Below are positions 6,501 to 14,405 of a stretch of DNA of 19,093 bases, one piece after another. The first letter of the stretch is position 1. Each line of letters starts with the position of its first letter. Source of the stretch: an uncultured Oscillospiraceae bacterium (lineage in GTDB: Bacteria; Bacillota; Clostridia; Oscillospirales; Oscillospiraceae); NCBI GenBank assembly GCA_900752285.1, contig CAADUW010000024.1, positions 1 through 19,093 of the forward strand, written 5' to 3'. Position numbers and translations under genes: made by a program. Under the pieces are notes generated by a model, which was given only the letters and a program-made list of their open reading frames with translations, was not told the origin of the DNA and ran no database searches.

Positions 6501-8117
6501 ATGGCAGAATATCCCTTCCCCAATCCGGAGGACGAGGTGCCCTACGGCGTTGGGAATACGGATGATTCGCTTCCGTCACCCGGAGGGGAGACGCAGGATA
6601 CATTCCCGGCGGAGGACACGGAGAAATTCGTCAGTCCCCAGCTGTCCGACCATATTTCCCGGGACGAGGATGCCTACGGCTTCCACGGCATGACGGAACC
6701 GGGGGAGAAGGAACAACCCTTTGACCTGAGCGTGCTGGACGACCCGGAGCTGGACGACCCGGAACCGGAGCAGACCGAACCGCAGGGGGAACTCCCGGAG
6801 GATATTCCGGCGGATTTCCTCGCGGAGGCGGAGTCGGATCTGCACCGGCAGGAGCAGGCACCGTCCGACGACTATCAGGAGCTGGACGATGAGGAATTCC
6901 GGAACCTTCTGAACGCGGAACCGGAACCGGAGCCGGTGCCCACCCACAGCCGCCCAGCCCGGAAGGGCAGACCCCGCCGGAAGAAGGGCGAGGGGCTGCT
7001 GGGTATCCCCAATATTCTGGTAACGCTGGTATGGGCGGCAATTGTGCTGGCCATCGGCGTGACGCTCGGCAGAATGGCATGGGTCTGCGCCTCGGATGTA
7101 CTGGCCTTCGGGCGGGAGGACAAGCCCGTGACCATTACCGTATACGAGTCGGATACCATCGAGGACATTACGCAGAAGCTCTACGAGAGCGGCCTGATCC
7201 GTTACCCGGGGCTGTTCAAGCTTTACGCCAGCTTTGCGGTGGATGACGGAGAAATTCATGCGGGTATCTGGGACCTCAATACCCGGTATGACTACCATGC
7301 CCTTGTAAAAATGATGTCTCCCAGCTCTTCCCGGGCGGTGGTCACGCTGACCATCCCGGAGGGCTATACCTGCCGTCAGATCTTCCAGCTGATGGAGGAG
7401 AATAAGATCTGCACCGCACTGGACATCGGTGCCTATGCGGCCTCCGGAGAGCTGAAGGATTACTGGTTCCTGGAAAATGTGGAACGGGGCAATATTTACA
7501 GCCTTGAGGGCTATCTGTTCCCGGATACCTATGAGTTCTATCAGAATGATACGCCGAAATCCGTGCTGGAAAAGATGCTGGACAACTTCGAGACCCGGTT
7601 TACTCAGGAGCTGCGGGATCAGCTGCCGGTGCTCAACGGGTATCTGTCGGAGCTGATGCTTCAGGATGGCAGAAGCGAGGACTATATTTCCGCCCACCAG
7701 CTGACCATGAAGGAGCTGGTGACGGTGGCGTCCATGATCGAGAAGGAGACCTCCGGCAATCAGGAAAGCCCCGCCATTGCTTCCGTTATCTATAACCGTC
7801 TGTACCACTGGGGTTCCACCCCGGCGTACCTGAACATCGATGCTTCCATTATCTACGCCTGGGGCGGAAAAACCGACCTGACCGCGGAGGATATGAAGAT
7901 CGACAGCCCCTATAACACCTATACCCACACGGGACTGACGCCTACGCCCATTTCCAACCCCGGACTTGCCAGCCTGCAGGCGGCACTGAACCCGGACAAA
8001 AACGACTACTATTACTATGTGCTCGATCCCACCGCAGGCAGCCACGTATTCTCCAGAACACTGGAAGAGCATGAAGCAAACCGTGCCCGGCTTGCCCAGA
8101 CCCAGGAGGGGAACTGA
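6501..8117 (+). CDS. mltG: Endolytic transglycosylase MltG (YceG family)
   Basis: A membrane-anchored lytic transglycosylase that cuts nascent glycan strands and sets their length. The 538 residues comprise a long acidic, Pro/Glu-rich cytoplasmic region (1-150), a basic stop (RKGRPRRKKGE), one transmembrane helix at about 171-195, a LysM-like subdomain at about 208-245, and the YceG catalytic domain. Key segments are YSLEGYLFPDTYEF with the expected catalytic Glu336, MKELVTVASMIEKET at 403-417, LNIDASIIYAWG, and the C-terminal SPYNTYTHTGLTPTPISNPG at 469-488. Start is fixed by AGGAGG about 7 bases ahead. The charged N-terminus resembles that of Firmicutes orthologues but carries no fold I recognise. 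It lies 17 bases after the DJ-1 gene and one base before the U32 gene. Confidence 0.95.
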   Translation: MAEYPFPNPEDEVPYGVGNTDDSLPSPGGETQDTFPAEDTEKFVSPQLSDHISRDEDAYGFHGMTEPGEKEQPFDLSVLDDPELDDPEPEQTEPQGELPEDIPADFLAEAESDLHRQEQAPSDDYQELDDEEFRNLLNAEPEPEPVPTHSRPARKGRPRRKKGEGLLGIPNILVTLVWAAIVLAIGVTLGRMAWVCASDVLAFGREDKPVTITVYESDTIEDITQKLYESGLIRYPGLFKLYASFAVDDGEIHAGIWDLNTRYDYHALVKMMSPSSSRAVVTLTIPEGYTCRQIFQLMEENKICTALDIGAYAASGELKDYWFLENVERGNIYSLEGYLFPDTYEFYQNDTPKSVLEKMLDNFETRFTQELRDQLPVLNGYLSELMLQDGRSEDYISAHQLTMKELVTVASMIEKETSGNQESPAIASVIYNRLYHWGSTPAYLNIDASIIYAWGGKTDLTAEDMKIDSPYNTYTHTGLTPTPISNPGLASLQAALNPDKNDYYYYVLDPTAGSHVFSRTLEEHEANRARLAQTQEGN

Positions 8118-8118
8118 T

Positions 8119-9339
8119 ATGGGGCGGAAGCTGGAACTGCTCAGCCCCGCCGGGGATGCCGAGCAGCTGAAAATGTCCGTGCTGTACGGTGCGGATGCGG
8201 TTTACCTTGCCGGTACGGATTTCGGAATGCGCTCCTTTGCGGGGAACTTTTCCCCGGAGGAGCTTCCCCGGGCCGTCTCATTTGCCCATGACCACGGGGT
8301 CAAGGTCCACGTTACCGTGAACACCATGCCCCGGAATGAAGAAGCCATGCGCCTGCCTGCCTATCTGGAGCAGCTGGACAACGCCGGGGTGGACGCGTTG
8401 ATTCTTGCAGATCTGGGTGCCTTTACCATGGCAGGAAAGTATGCCCCCCATTGCCAGCGGCATGTATCCACGCAGCAGTCCGTTGCCAATTACGTCTGCG
8501 CCCAAAGCTGGTTTGATCTGGGCGCAAGCCGGGTTGTGCTGGCCCGGGAGGTCAGTCTGGAGGAGATCCGTACCATCCGGGAGAAAACGGACCCCCGGCT
8601 GGAGCTGGAAACCTTCGGGCACGGAGCCATGTGCGTCAGCTACTCAGGCCGTTGCCTGCTGAGTAATTACATGACGGGGCGGGACTCCAACCGGGGCGCC
8701 TGCGCCCAGCCCTGCCGCTACCGCTACGCACTGATGGAGGAAAAACGTCCCGGGGAATATTTCCCCATTTTCGAGGATGAAAAGGGAAGCTATATCCTCA
8801 ATTCCCGGGATATGTGCATGATTGACCACCTGAAAGAGCTGTTGGACGCAGGGGTGGACTGCATCAAGCTGGAAGGACGCGCCAAGTCTGCCTACTATGC
8901 CGCTATTGTAACGGGTGCGTACCGGCACTGCCTGAACGATGCCTTTGCCGGACGGGAACCGGACGCCGTGTGGCGGGATGAGGTGGAGCATGTTTCCCAT
9001 CGGGTCTACTCCACGGGATTTTATTTCGGTTACCCGGGGCAGTATACCGCGGATTCCCGCTACATCCGTCAGTGGCAGATCGCTGCCATGGTGGAGGACT
9101 GTGACGAAAACGGGTTGGCGAGATGTTCTCTGCGGAACAAGTTTCACGCGGGGGACGCACTGGAAGCCGTGGGACCGGATCTGCGCCCGTTTTCCTTTAC
9201 CGCCGATACCATGATGGACAGCGAGGGGGCGAAGCTTGACGAGCCTCGCACGCCCCAGTCGATCTTTTTCTTACAGCTGCCAAAGCCGGTTCCTCCCTGC
9301 ACCATCCTTCGCCGCAGCGTGGAGCTGTCTGCGAAATAA
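8119..9339 (+). CDS. Peptidase U32 family protein, likely tRNA uridine hydroxylation (TrhP-like)
   Basis: A 406-residue U32-family protein. Characterised relatives (TrhP in E. coli and its B. subtilis counterparts) are needed for prephenate-dependent 5-hydroxyuridine formation at tRNA position 34; others were first named collagenases. Seen here: N-terminal LLSPAGDAEQLKMSVLYGADAVYL, HVSTQQSVAN at 115-124, and the family signature ETFGHGAMCVSYSGRCLLSN around 164-183. The cysteines likely to bind an iron-sulfur cluster are C172, C179, C195 and C199. The KLEGRAKS segment is also conserved. The start at 8119 is one base after the mltG stop and overlaps its ribosome site (AGGAGGGG upstream); a longer in-frame start at 8017 would sit inside mltG. 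Last gene of the operon, ended by the hairpin at 9413. Confidence 0.9.
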   Translation: MGRKLELLSPAGDAEQLKMSVLYGADAVYLAGTDFGMRSFAGNFSPEELPRAVSFAHDHGVKVHVTVNTMPRNEEAMRLPAYLEQLDNAGVDALILADLGAFTMAGKYAPHCQRHVSTQQSVANYVCAQSWFDLGASRVVLAREVSLEEIRTIREKTDPRLELETFGHGAMCVSYSGRCLLSNYMTGRDSNRGACAQPCRYRYALMEEKRPGEYFPIFEDEKGSYILNSRDMCMIDHLKELLDAGVDCIKLEGRAKSAYYAAIVTGAYRHCLNDAFAGREPDAVWRDEVEHVSHRVYSTGFYFGYPGQYTADSRYIRQWQIAAMVEDCDENGLARCSLRNKFHAGDALEAVGPDLRPFSFTADTMMDSEGAKLDEPRTPQSIFFLQLPKPVPPCTILRRSVELSAK

Positions 9340-9412
9340 CGCGCGGAGCAGTTTGACTTGATCCATGACGGAACGCTGCCAAGCGGCAGTGCCCATTTTC
9401 CTTGAAATAGTT

Positions 9413-9450
9413 GTCAGCCCCCCGAAGGTCTACACTTTCGGGGGGCTGAC
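9413..9450. terminator. Shared bidirectional terminator between the U32 gene and trxB
   Basis: A perfect 14-bp stem (9413-9426 with 9437-9450) rich in GC, loop of 10 bases. It sits 74 bases after the U32 stop and one base after the stop of the convergent trxB-like gene. T tracts are short on both sides, yet position and stem strength make it the natural end of both units. Confidence 0.8.
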
Positions 9451-9451
9451 T

Positions 9452-10381
9452 TTATAGATGGGAGCTGCGGTGCAGATATTCCTGTGCCGCATAGACTGCC
9501 GCGGCACCGTCGGAAACCGCAGTCACAATTTGCCGAACTGCCTTTGTCCGCACATCTCCCACCGCAAAAACGCCGGGAAGATTGGTCCGGGTGCTTTCGT
9601 CCGCAATCACATATCCGGCGGAATCCAGTTCCAGCTGGCCGGACACAAGCTTCGAAACGGGCTCACGCCCGATGCTGATAAAAAGCCCGTCGCAGGAAAC
9701 CGTCCGGCATTCTCCCGTAACGGTGCTTTTCAACCGAAGTCCGGTCAGAACTTCCCCACGCAGAAGCCCGGTTACCTCCGTGTTGGGGAGAAAGGTAATG
9801 TTTTTCACTTCCTTAAGCGCCTCCGCACCTGCTTTTGCTGCCCGGAGGGTGTTCCGACGGTGAATCAGGAAAACCTCCCGGGCAATCCGGGACAGGTGCA
9901 GAGCCTCGGCAACGGCCGATTCTCCGCCGCCCACGACGGCAACCGTTTTCTCCCGGAAGAAGCCGCCGTCGCAGCTGGCACAGTAGCTGATTCCGTTCCC
10001 GGCAAGCGCCGTTTCCTCGGGGAGTCCCAACTTTCTGGGGGCAGCGCCCGCGGCAAAGACCACTGTCCTGCCGAAATAACTGTGCCCTCCGGATGTTTCC
10101 GCTGCCATCGGTTTCTCTTTCAGGCGCAGCGACCGAACCTCCTCAAACCGGATTTCCGCCCCGAACCGTTCCGCCTGCCGGTGCAGATTTCGGGCCAGCG
10201 TGAACCCGTCGATCTCCTCCGGAATGCCGGGATAGTTGGCAATCCGGTCCGTCAGCGCCATCTGCCCGCCGGGAACCGTTTTTTCCAGCAGCAGAACCGA
10301 CAGTCCGGCTCTGGCACCGTAAATCGCAGCGGAATATCCTCCGGGACCTCCGCCGATGATCAGCATATCAAAAAAATCCAT
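9452..10381 (-). CDS. trxB: Thioredoxin reductase (TrxB-type flavoprotein)
   Basis: Reduces thioredoxin, or a thioredoxin-like partner, using FAD and probably NADPH. The 309 residues show FAD-binding IIGGGPGGYSAA at 8-19, the redox-active pair C134-A-S-C137 in SYCASCDGG, the second dinucleotide site VGGGESAVAEA at 150-160, and the NADPH-type HRRNTLR at 174-180, then LFISIGREP and FAVGDVR for the C-terminal FAD contact. Length fits the low-molecular-weight class. I start at 10381 because AGGGAGGGC lies about 7 bases upstream; the in-frame extension to 10492 would run through the promoter region. No thioredoxin gene adjoins. Promoter region carries a 10-bp direct repeat (see separate entry). 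Confidence 0.93.
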   Translation of the reverse strand: MDFFDMLIIGGGPGGYSAAIYGARAGLSVLLLEKTVPGGQMALTDRIANYPGIPEEIDGFTLARNLHRQAERFGAEIRFEEVRSLRLKEKPMAAETSGGHSYFGRTVVFAAGAAPRKLGLPEETALAGNGISYCASCDGGFFREKTVAVVGGGESAVAEALHLSRIAREVFLIHRRNTLRAAKAGAEALKEVKNITFLPNTEVTGLLRGEVLTGLRLKSTVTGECRTVSCDGLFISIGREPVSKLVSGQLELDSAGYVIADESTRTNLPGVFAVGDVRTKAVRQIVTAVSDGAAAVYAAQEYLHRSSHL

Positions 10382-10404
10382 GTGTGCTGCCCTCCCTTTT
10401 GCGT

Positions 10405-10451
10405 AGTATAACCTTCTCTCAGGCCCGGTATCCGATTTTGACGGTATCCGA
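10405..10451 (-). promoter_or_regulatory. trxB promoter with 10-bp direct repeats, possible activator site
   Basis: On the minus strand TATACT (10410-10405) is a good -10 but the base 17 positions upstream has no TTGACA; the hexamer there is GGATAC. It lies within one copy of TCGGATACCG (10435-10426), and an identical copy sits at 10451-10442, 16 bases further out. Repeats overlapping a defective -35 are typical of activator-dependent promoters. The regulator is unknown. Confidence 0.5.
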
Positions 10452-10522
10452 AAAGCTTCATTTTCGGGAAGGAGCTTTTGAATCGGCTGCACTTCGTACT
10501 GGTATTTTGAAAAGAAATCGAG

Positions 10523-10528
10523 TATAAT
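10523..10528 (+). promoter_or_regulatory. -10 element of the mannitol-dehydrogenase-family operon
   Basis: A perfect TATAAT is followed by AAGGAGG (10544-10550) and the ATG at 10560. No convincing -35 is present 16-18 bases upstream, so the promoter may need an activator or be of a different strength class. Confidence 0.5.
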
Positions 10529-10559
10529 GGCGGAAGAAACAAAAAGGAGGTCTTACCGT

Positions 10560-12173
10560 ATGAAGCTTTCCATGGAAAATCTTTGTGACCGTGCCGGTTG
10601 GGAGCGGGCGGGCGTCCGGCTCCCGGGCTATGATGTTGCGGCGGCAAGAGATTATGCCGCACAGAACCCCACCTGGGTGCACTTCGGCGCGGGCAACCTG
10701 TTCCGGGCATTCCCTGCAAATCTCCAGCAGAGTTTGCTGGAGCAGGGGGCGGTCAAGGGCGGCGTGTTTGTGGCCGAAACCTTTGACTATGAGATCGTGG
10801 ACAAGGCCTATACGCCCTTTGATAACTTAAGCATTCTTGTGAACCTGATGCCCGACGGAACGACCCGAAAGACCGTGGTGGGTTCCGTGGCAGGAGCACT
10901 TCGGGCAGACCGTGCTTGGTCGGAGGACTATGCCCGGCTGGAGGAGATTTTCCGGAATCCCGGTCTGCAAATGATCTCCTTTACCATTACGGAGAAGGGC
11001 TATGCCCTGACGGACCTTGCCGGTAACTTCACCCGTCTGGCAGAGGCGGACTTCGCGGCCGGTCCGGAGGGAAGCGTTACGGCTATGGGCAAGGTTGCGG
11101 CCCTGCTGCTGCACCGCTACCGGAACGGTGCCTGCCCGTTGGCGGTGGTCAGTATGGACAACTGTTCTCACAACGGCGAGAAACTGCGTGCGGGTGTCGT
11201 GACCATGGCGCAGCAGTGGCAGAATCGGGGACTGGTGCCCCAGGGATATCTGGACTGGCTGACGGATGAGGAAAAGGTTTCCTTCCCCTGGTCCATGATC
11301 GATAAGATCACGCCCCGTCCGGCGCCCTCCGTGGTGGAGGAGTTGACAAAGGCGGGAATCGAAGATATGGAAGTGATCGTCACCGAAAAACACACCTATA
11401 CCGCCGGTTTCGTGAATTCCGAGAACCCCCAGTATCTGGTGATCGAGGACCGGTTCCCCAATGGACGGCCGCCGCTGGAAAAGGCAGGGGTCTACATGTC
11501 GGATCGGGACACGGTGAACAATACCGAGCGGATGAAGGTCACTACCTGCCTGAACCCCCTGCACACGGCGCTGGCCGTTTACGGCTGCCTGCTGGGCTAC
11601 ACGTCCATTGCCGCCGAAATGCAGGACCGGGAACTGAAAGCGCTGGTGGAAAGAATCGGCTATCAGGAGGGAATGCCTGTGGTGGTAGACCCGGGGATTC
11701 TGAATCCCACGGATTTTATCCATGAGGTCATCGACCAGCGGTTCCCCAACCCCTATATGCCCGATACCCCCCAGCGGATTGCGACCGATACCAGCCAGAA
11801 GATCCCCGTCCGCTTCGGCGAGACGATCAAGTCCTATGTCCGGCGCCCTGATCTGGATGTCACGGGCCTGACTTACATCCCGCTGGCAATTGCCGGGTGG
11901 CTCCGGTATCTGCTGGAGCTGGACGACAACGGAAAACCCATGCAGTGCAGTCCCGATCCCATGCTGGATACCCTCCGCAGCGCCCTTGCCGGGGTGCGGT
12001 TCGGAGAGCCGGAGAGCGTGCGGGGACAACTGGAGGGCATTCTCTCCAACCCGGTGATTTTCGGTTCCGACCTCGTGGCACTGGGACTGGGAGACAAGAT
12101 CACCGGCATGGTGGCAGAGCTGATTGCGGGCCCCGGTGCGGTCCGTGCGGTGCTGAAAAAATATCTGGACTGA
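10560..12173 (+). CDS. Mannitol dehydrogenase family protein, likely fructuronate reductase (UxuB-type)
   Basis: A 537-residue long-chain polyol/hexuronate dehydrogenase. Members interconvert mannitol and fructose or D-mannonate and D-fructuronate with NAD(H). Visible: N-terminal dinucleotide site WVHFGAGNLFRA at 39-50, MISFTITEKGYAL around 138-150, SMDNCSHNGEKL at 198-209, and the catalytic segment ERMKVTTCLNPLHTALA with K326, N332 and H335. The Lys-to-Asn spacing is one longer than in classical mannitol dehydrogenase. Length and this motif suit the UxuB-like group of Clostridia more than bacterial mannitol dehydrogenases, but substrate is inferred. Start at 10560 is fixed by AAGGAGG nine bases away; the earlier in-frame ATG at 10527 overlaps the -10 box. 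A hydroxyacid dehydrogenase gene follows 10 bases downstream. No uxuA or transporter is seen. Confidence 0.88.
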   Translation: MKLSMENLCDRAGWERAGVRLPGYDVAAARDYAAQNPTWVHFGAGNLFRAFPANLQQSLLEQGAVKGGVFVAETFDYEIVDKAYTPFDNLSILVNLMPDGTTRKTVVGSVAGALRADRAWSEDYARLEEIFRNPGLQMISFTITEKGYALTDLAGNFTRLAEADFAAGPEGSVTAMGKVAALLLHRYRNGACPLAVVSMDNCSHNGEKLRAGVVTMAQQWQNRGLVPQGYLDWLTDEEKVSFPWSMIDKITPRPAPSVVEELTKAGIEDMEVIVTEKHTYTAGFVNSENPQYLVIEDRFPNGRPPLEKAGVYMSDRDTVNNTERMKVTTCLNPLHTALAVYGCLLGYTSIAAEMQDRELKALVERIGYQEGMPVVVDPGILNPTDFIHEVIDQRFPNPYMPDTPQRIATDTSQKIPVRFGETIKSYVRRPDLDVTGLTYIPLAIAGWLRYLLELDDNGKPMQCSPDPMLDTLRSALAGVRFGEPESVRGQLEGILSNPVIFGSDLVALGLGDKITGMVAELIAGPGAVRAVLKKYLD

Positions 12174-12183
12174 GTGTGGCCCT

Positions 12184-13136
12184 ATGAAGATCGTTGTTTT
12201 GGACGGATATACGGAAAATCCCGGCGATCTGAGCTGGGACAGCCTGAGAGAACTGGGGGAACTGACGGTATATGACCGGACGGCACCGGAGGAAGCGGTC
12301 AGCCGCTGCCGGGATGCCCGGATCCTTGTGACCAATAAGGTCCCCGTGACCCGGGAGCTGCTGGAGCAATGTCCCGGTATCCGCTATGTGGCCGTTACGG
12401 CAACCGGCTACAATGTGGTGGACTTGCGGGAGACTGCCCGGCGGGGAATTCCCGTATCGAACGTTCCTGCCTACGGAACGGCGGCAGTGGCACAGTTTAC
12501 CGTTGCCATGCTGCTGGAAATCTGCTGCCGGATTGGTCTGCACAATGCCAGCGTTCACAACGGGGACTGGGAAAAGTCACCGGATTTCTCCTACTGGAAG
12601 GTGCCGCTGACGGAACTTGCCGGGAAAACCATGGGAATTCTCGGCTTTGGCAGGATCGGGCGGCAGACCGGCGCCATTGCGAAGGCAATGGGAATGCGGG
12701 TTCTGGCATCCGGAAGTCACCCCTGTCCGGAGGGACAGGCAATCGGTATCTATGTGGATTTGGAGACGCTGCTTGCCGAGTCGGATGTACTCTCGCTCCA
12801 CTGCCCCCTGCTGCCGGAAATACCGGGATCATTAACCGGGATACCATCGCCAAAATGAAGGACGGAGTCATCCTGCTGAACATGGCAAGAGGGCAGCTCA
12901 TTGTGGAGGCGGACCTTGCGGAGGCACTCCGCAGCGGAAAGGTGTCTGCCGCCGGGGTAGATGTGGTCAGCCGGGAGCCCATCACGGTGGATAACCCCCT
13001 GCTTTCCGCTCCCAACTGTCTGATTACGCCCCACATTGCCTGGGCATCCCGGGAATGCCGGGAAAGGATTCTGGCGGTGACTACGGAAAATATCCGCTCC
13101 TTCCTGAACGGAAATGTGCAGAACCGGGTAAATTAA
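12184..13136 (+). pseudogene. D-2-hydroxyacid dehydrogenase, broken by a one-base deletion
   Basis: Rejoined, the two frames give about 317 residues, the normal size for NAD-dependent D-2-hydroxyacid dehydrogenases (glycerate/hydroxypyruvate reductase branch). Frame one carries YVAVTATGYNVVDL, the helix GTAAVAQFTVAMLLE and the NAD site LGFGRIGRQTGAIAKAMGM. Frame two resumes with GIINRDTIAKMKDGVILLNM and contains the catalytic Arg (MARGQL), Glu (REPI) and His (PHIAWAS). The switch point is GGAAATACC at 12816-12824, where one more A in the run would restore CPLLPE-NTGIIN. No canonical slippery heptamer is in the zero frame, so programmed frameshifting is unlikely; either a recent mutation or a sequence error. 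Frame one alone stops at 12858. It probably forms an operon with the preceding oxidoreductase. Its own ribosome site is weak (GAGTG). Confidence 0.85.
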
Positions 13137-13169
13137 CCCCCGACTGAAATTGAGTTTTTCATAAAGCAG

Positions 13170-13199
13170 CAGCGGCGATCCGTTTTCGGACCGCCGCTG
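13170..13199. terminator. Bidirectional terminator between convergent genes
   Basis: A 13-bp stem (13170-13182 with 13187-13199) and a TTTT loop. The only mismatch on the plus strand becomes a G-U pair in the minus transcript. It sits 33 bases past the dehydrogenase stop and 7 bases past the stop of the minus-strand EFR1-type gene. Confidence 0.75.
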
Positions 13200-13206
13200 T
13201 TGTGCA

Positions 13207-13956
13207 TTACAGTTCTTCAAAATGGTATCTGGGTTTCCCGGCACTCTTTTTGCCGTACTCGATGGCTTCCGTAGGACAGTAACAGATGCAGGACATGCAG
13301 TGAGTGCAGCCGATGCCCCAAACGGGTTTGCCGTTTTGCAGGGTAACGCAGTTTGTGGGGCAGCGTTTGGCGCACTGCCCACAGCCAATGCAGGCATCCG
13401 AAACGGTGAAGGGCTTTGCCTTGACAAAACAGGGGTAAAAAATGGGATTTATGGCACCGCTCATGAAGCGGTCATGGAAACTGCTCCGGGGCGGCGCAAA
13501 GGACCGGTTTTCCCGGATGGCAGTAATGGCACGCTCAAGCGCCGGTTCAGCTCTGGCGACGATCTGCCGGGCTTCCTCCGGCTGCGGGGCGTCAAACATG
13601 GCAATATAGTTTTCCGGCATGACGATCTGGGCGGTGCCCATGCAGACAAGCCCCTTTTCCTGACACAGCGCCAGGTTATATTTGTGGGCGTTTCCAATTT
13701 CGCTGCCGCAGGTCATGATGAACCAGACCTGCCTTGCACCTGCCAGCTTCGTTTCAAGAAGCCACTGCCGGACAATGCGGGGAATCCGCCAGGCATAGGT
13801 AGGCGTAACAATCACAAGCCCTTCGCCGGTTTCCACCGGTGAAGTGTCCCCGGATTTGATCCGGTCATTCATGGATAAGCATGTGTCCCCCAATTCCTTT
13901 GCAATCCGTTCCGCCGCATATTTGCTGTTGCCGGTGCCCGAAAAATAAAGAATCAT
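13207..13956 (-). CDS. EFR1-type protein: flavodoxin domain fused to two [4Fe-4S] clusters
   Basis: A 249-residue electron carrier. The N-terminus MILYFSGTGNSKYAAE is a flavodoxin FMN phosphate loop. TPTYAWRIPRIVRQWL at 51-66 and WFIMTCGSEIGNA near 78-90 continue the flavodoxin fold, without a complete long chain. Two ferredoxin motifs follow: C189, C192, C195, C199 and C217, C220, C223, C227, each with the Pro after the last Cys or nearby. This architecture is common in anaerobic Clostridia and presumably moves electrons between flavin and iron-sulfur partners; the partners are unknown. The start at 13956 has GGAGG 7 bases upstream. The gene is transcribed alone from a strong promoter at 14201-14229 through a leader of about 238 bases that may fold (separate entry). 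Confidence 0.93.
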   Translation of the reverse strand: MILYFSGTGNSKYAAERIAKELGDTCLSMNDRIKSGDTSPVETGEGLVIVTPTYAWRIPRIVRQWLLETKLAGARQVWFIMTCGSEIGNAHKYNLALCQEKGLVCMGTAQIVMPENYIAMFDAPQPEEARQIVARAEPALERAITAIRENRSFAPPRSSFHDRFMSGAINPIFYPCFVKAKPFTVSDACIGCGQCAKRCPTNCVTLQNGKPVWGIGCTHCMSCICYCPTEAIEYGKKSAGKPRYHFEEL

Positions 13957-14194
13957 GGTAAAACCTCCGGAGAAAGAATAACAGAAAATAATCGACCAAA
14001 AACGTGGTACAGTCTGAAAAATTGCATAACCGCATATTCCGGACACGCCCGGTATCCTGTGTCATTCCAATCCGGTTCCCAAACCGGTGTGGGAATCCTC
14101 CTGTTGAATGGTACCACGGAACGACCTGCACCCAAAGCTCCCCCGTGTAAGGGAACCTGCTGCCTGCGGACAACCTGGTCTCAATTTTCAATTC
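13957..14194 (-). promoter_or_regulatory. Long, possibly structured leader of the EFR1-type gene
   Basis: Between the inferred transcript start near 14194 and the ATG at 13956 lie about 238 untranslated bases with no long open frame of coding character. Seen in the minus transcript: a local hairpin CCGGTT-UGGG-AACCGG (14087-14072); an alternative partner for part of it, GGTTCCC (14157-14151), which pairs with GGGAACC (14080-14074); and a self-complementary CTCCGGAG (13972-13965) that overlaps the ribosome site. No T-rich intrinsic terminator is obvious. It matches no riboswitch class I can recall (checked by eye for T-box, FMN, TPP, glycine, cobalamin, guanidine hallmarks). Confidence 0.4.
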
Positions 14195-14200
14195 TCTCCT

Positions 14201-14229
14201 ATTATAGCAGTGCAAGAGAAAGACCGCAA
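14201..14229 (-). promoter_or_regulatory. Strong promoter of the EFR1-type gene
   Basis: On the minus strand TTGCGG (14229-14224) and a perfect TATAAT (14206-14201) are 17 bases apart. It begins only 12 bases left of the repeat copy at 14241. Confidence 0.8.
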
Positions 14230-14240
14230 ACATTTATTAT

Positions 14241-14370
14241 GGCAACACCGCACAATTGCGTCTGCGAGTCTCCGCCGCCTTTTTGCCCCACTTCTTCAGT
14301 TTGAAAAACCAGAAATACATACAGTATTCGAGACTGTCGAAAAAGGGCTTTGCCCTTTTTCGACAGTCTC
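14241..14370 (+). repeat. Dispersed palindromic repeat, copy A
   Basis: Begins GGCAACACCGCACAATTGCG. The first 120 bases match 18967-19086 with one substitution. Internal parts: a 15-bp AATAC-ATACA-GTATT hairpin at 14314-14328, then a perfect 19-bp stem GAGACTGTCGAAAAAGGGC with its complement (14330-14348, 14352-14370) around a TTT loop. The element is open in several frames, which produces spurious hypothetical proteins on both strands, but none has a ribosome site or coding character. Confidence 0.9.
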
Positions 14371-14405
14371 ACATCCACCGGTTTCACCGGTGGATGTATT
14401 TTTTT
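14371..14405 (+). terminator. Intrinsic-terminator-like hairpin attached to the repeat
   Basis: A perfect 12-bp stem (14371-14382 with 14386-14397), TTC loop, then ATTTTTTT. It follows directly on the 19-bp stem of copy A. No plus-strand gene lies immediately upstream, so it may insulate the downstream gene from readthrough or simply be part of the element. Confidence 0.7.

Noticed and set aside
12784..12858. Programmed -1 frameshift in the hydroxyacid dehydrogenase
   Set aside because: No X-XXY-YYZ heptamer in the zero frame at the switch point and no clear downstream stimulatory structure; a one-base deletion is simpler.
13957..14194. T-box or other known riboswitch upstream of the EFR1-type gene
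   Set aside because: GTGGTACCA resembles part of a T-box sequence, but the AGGGTGGAACCGCG core and a downstream tRNA-related gene are missing, and no other known class fits by eye.
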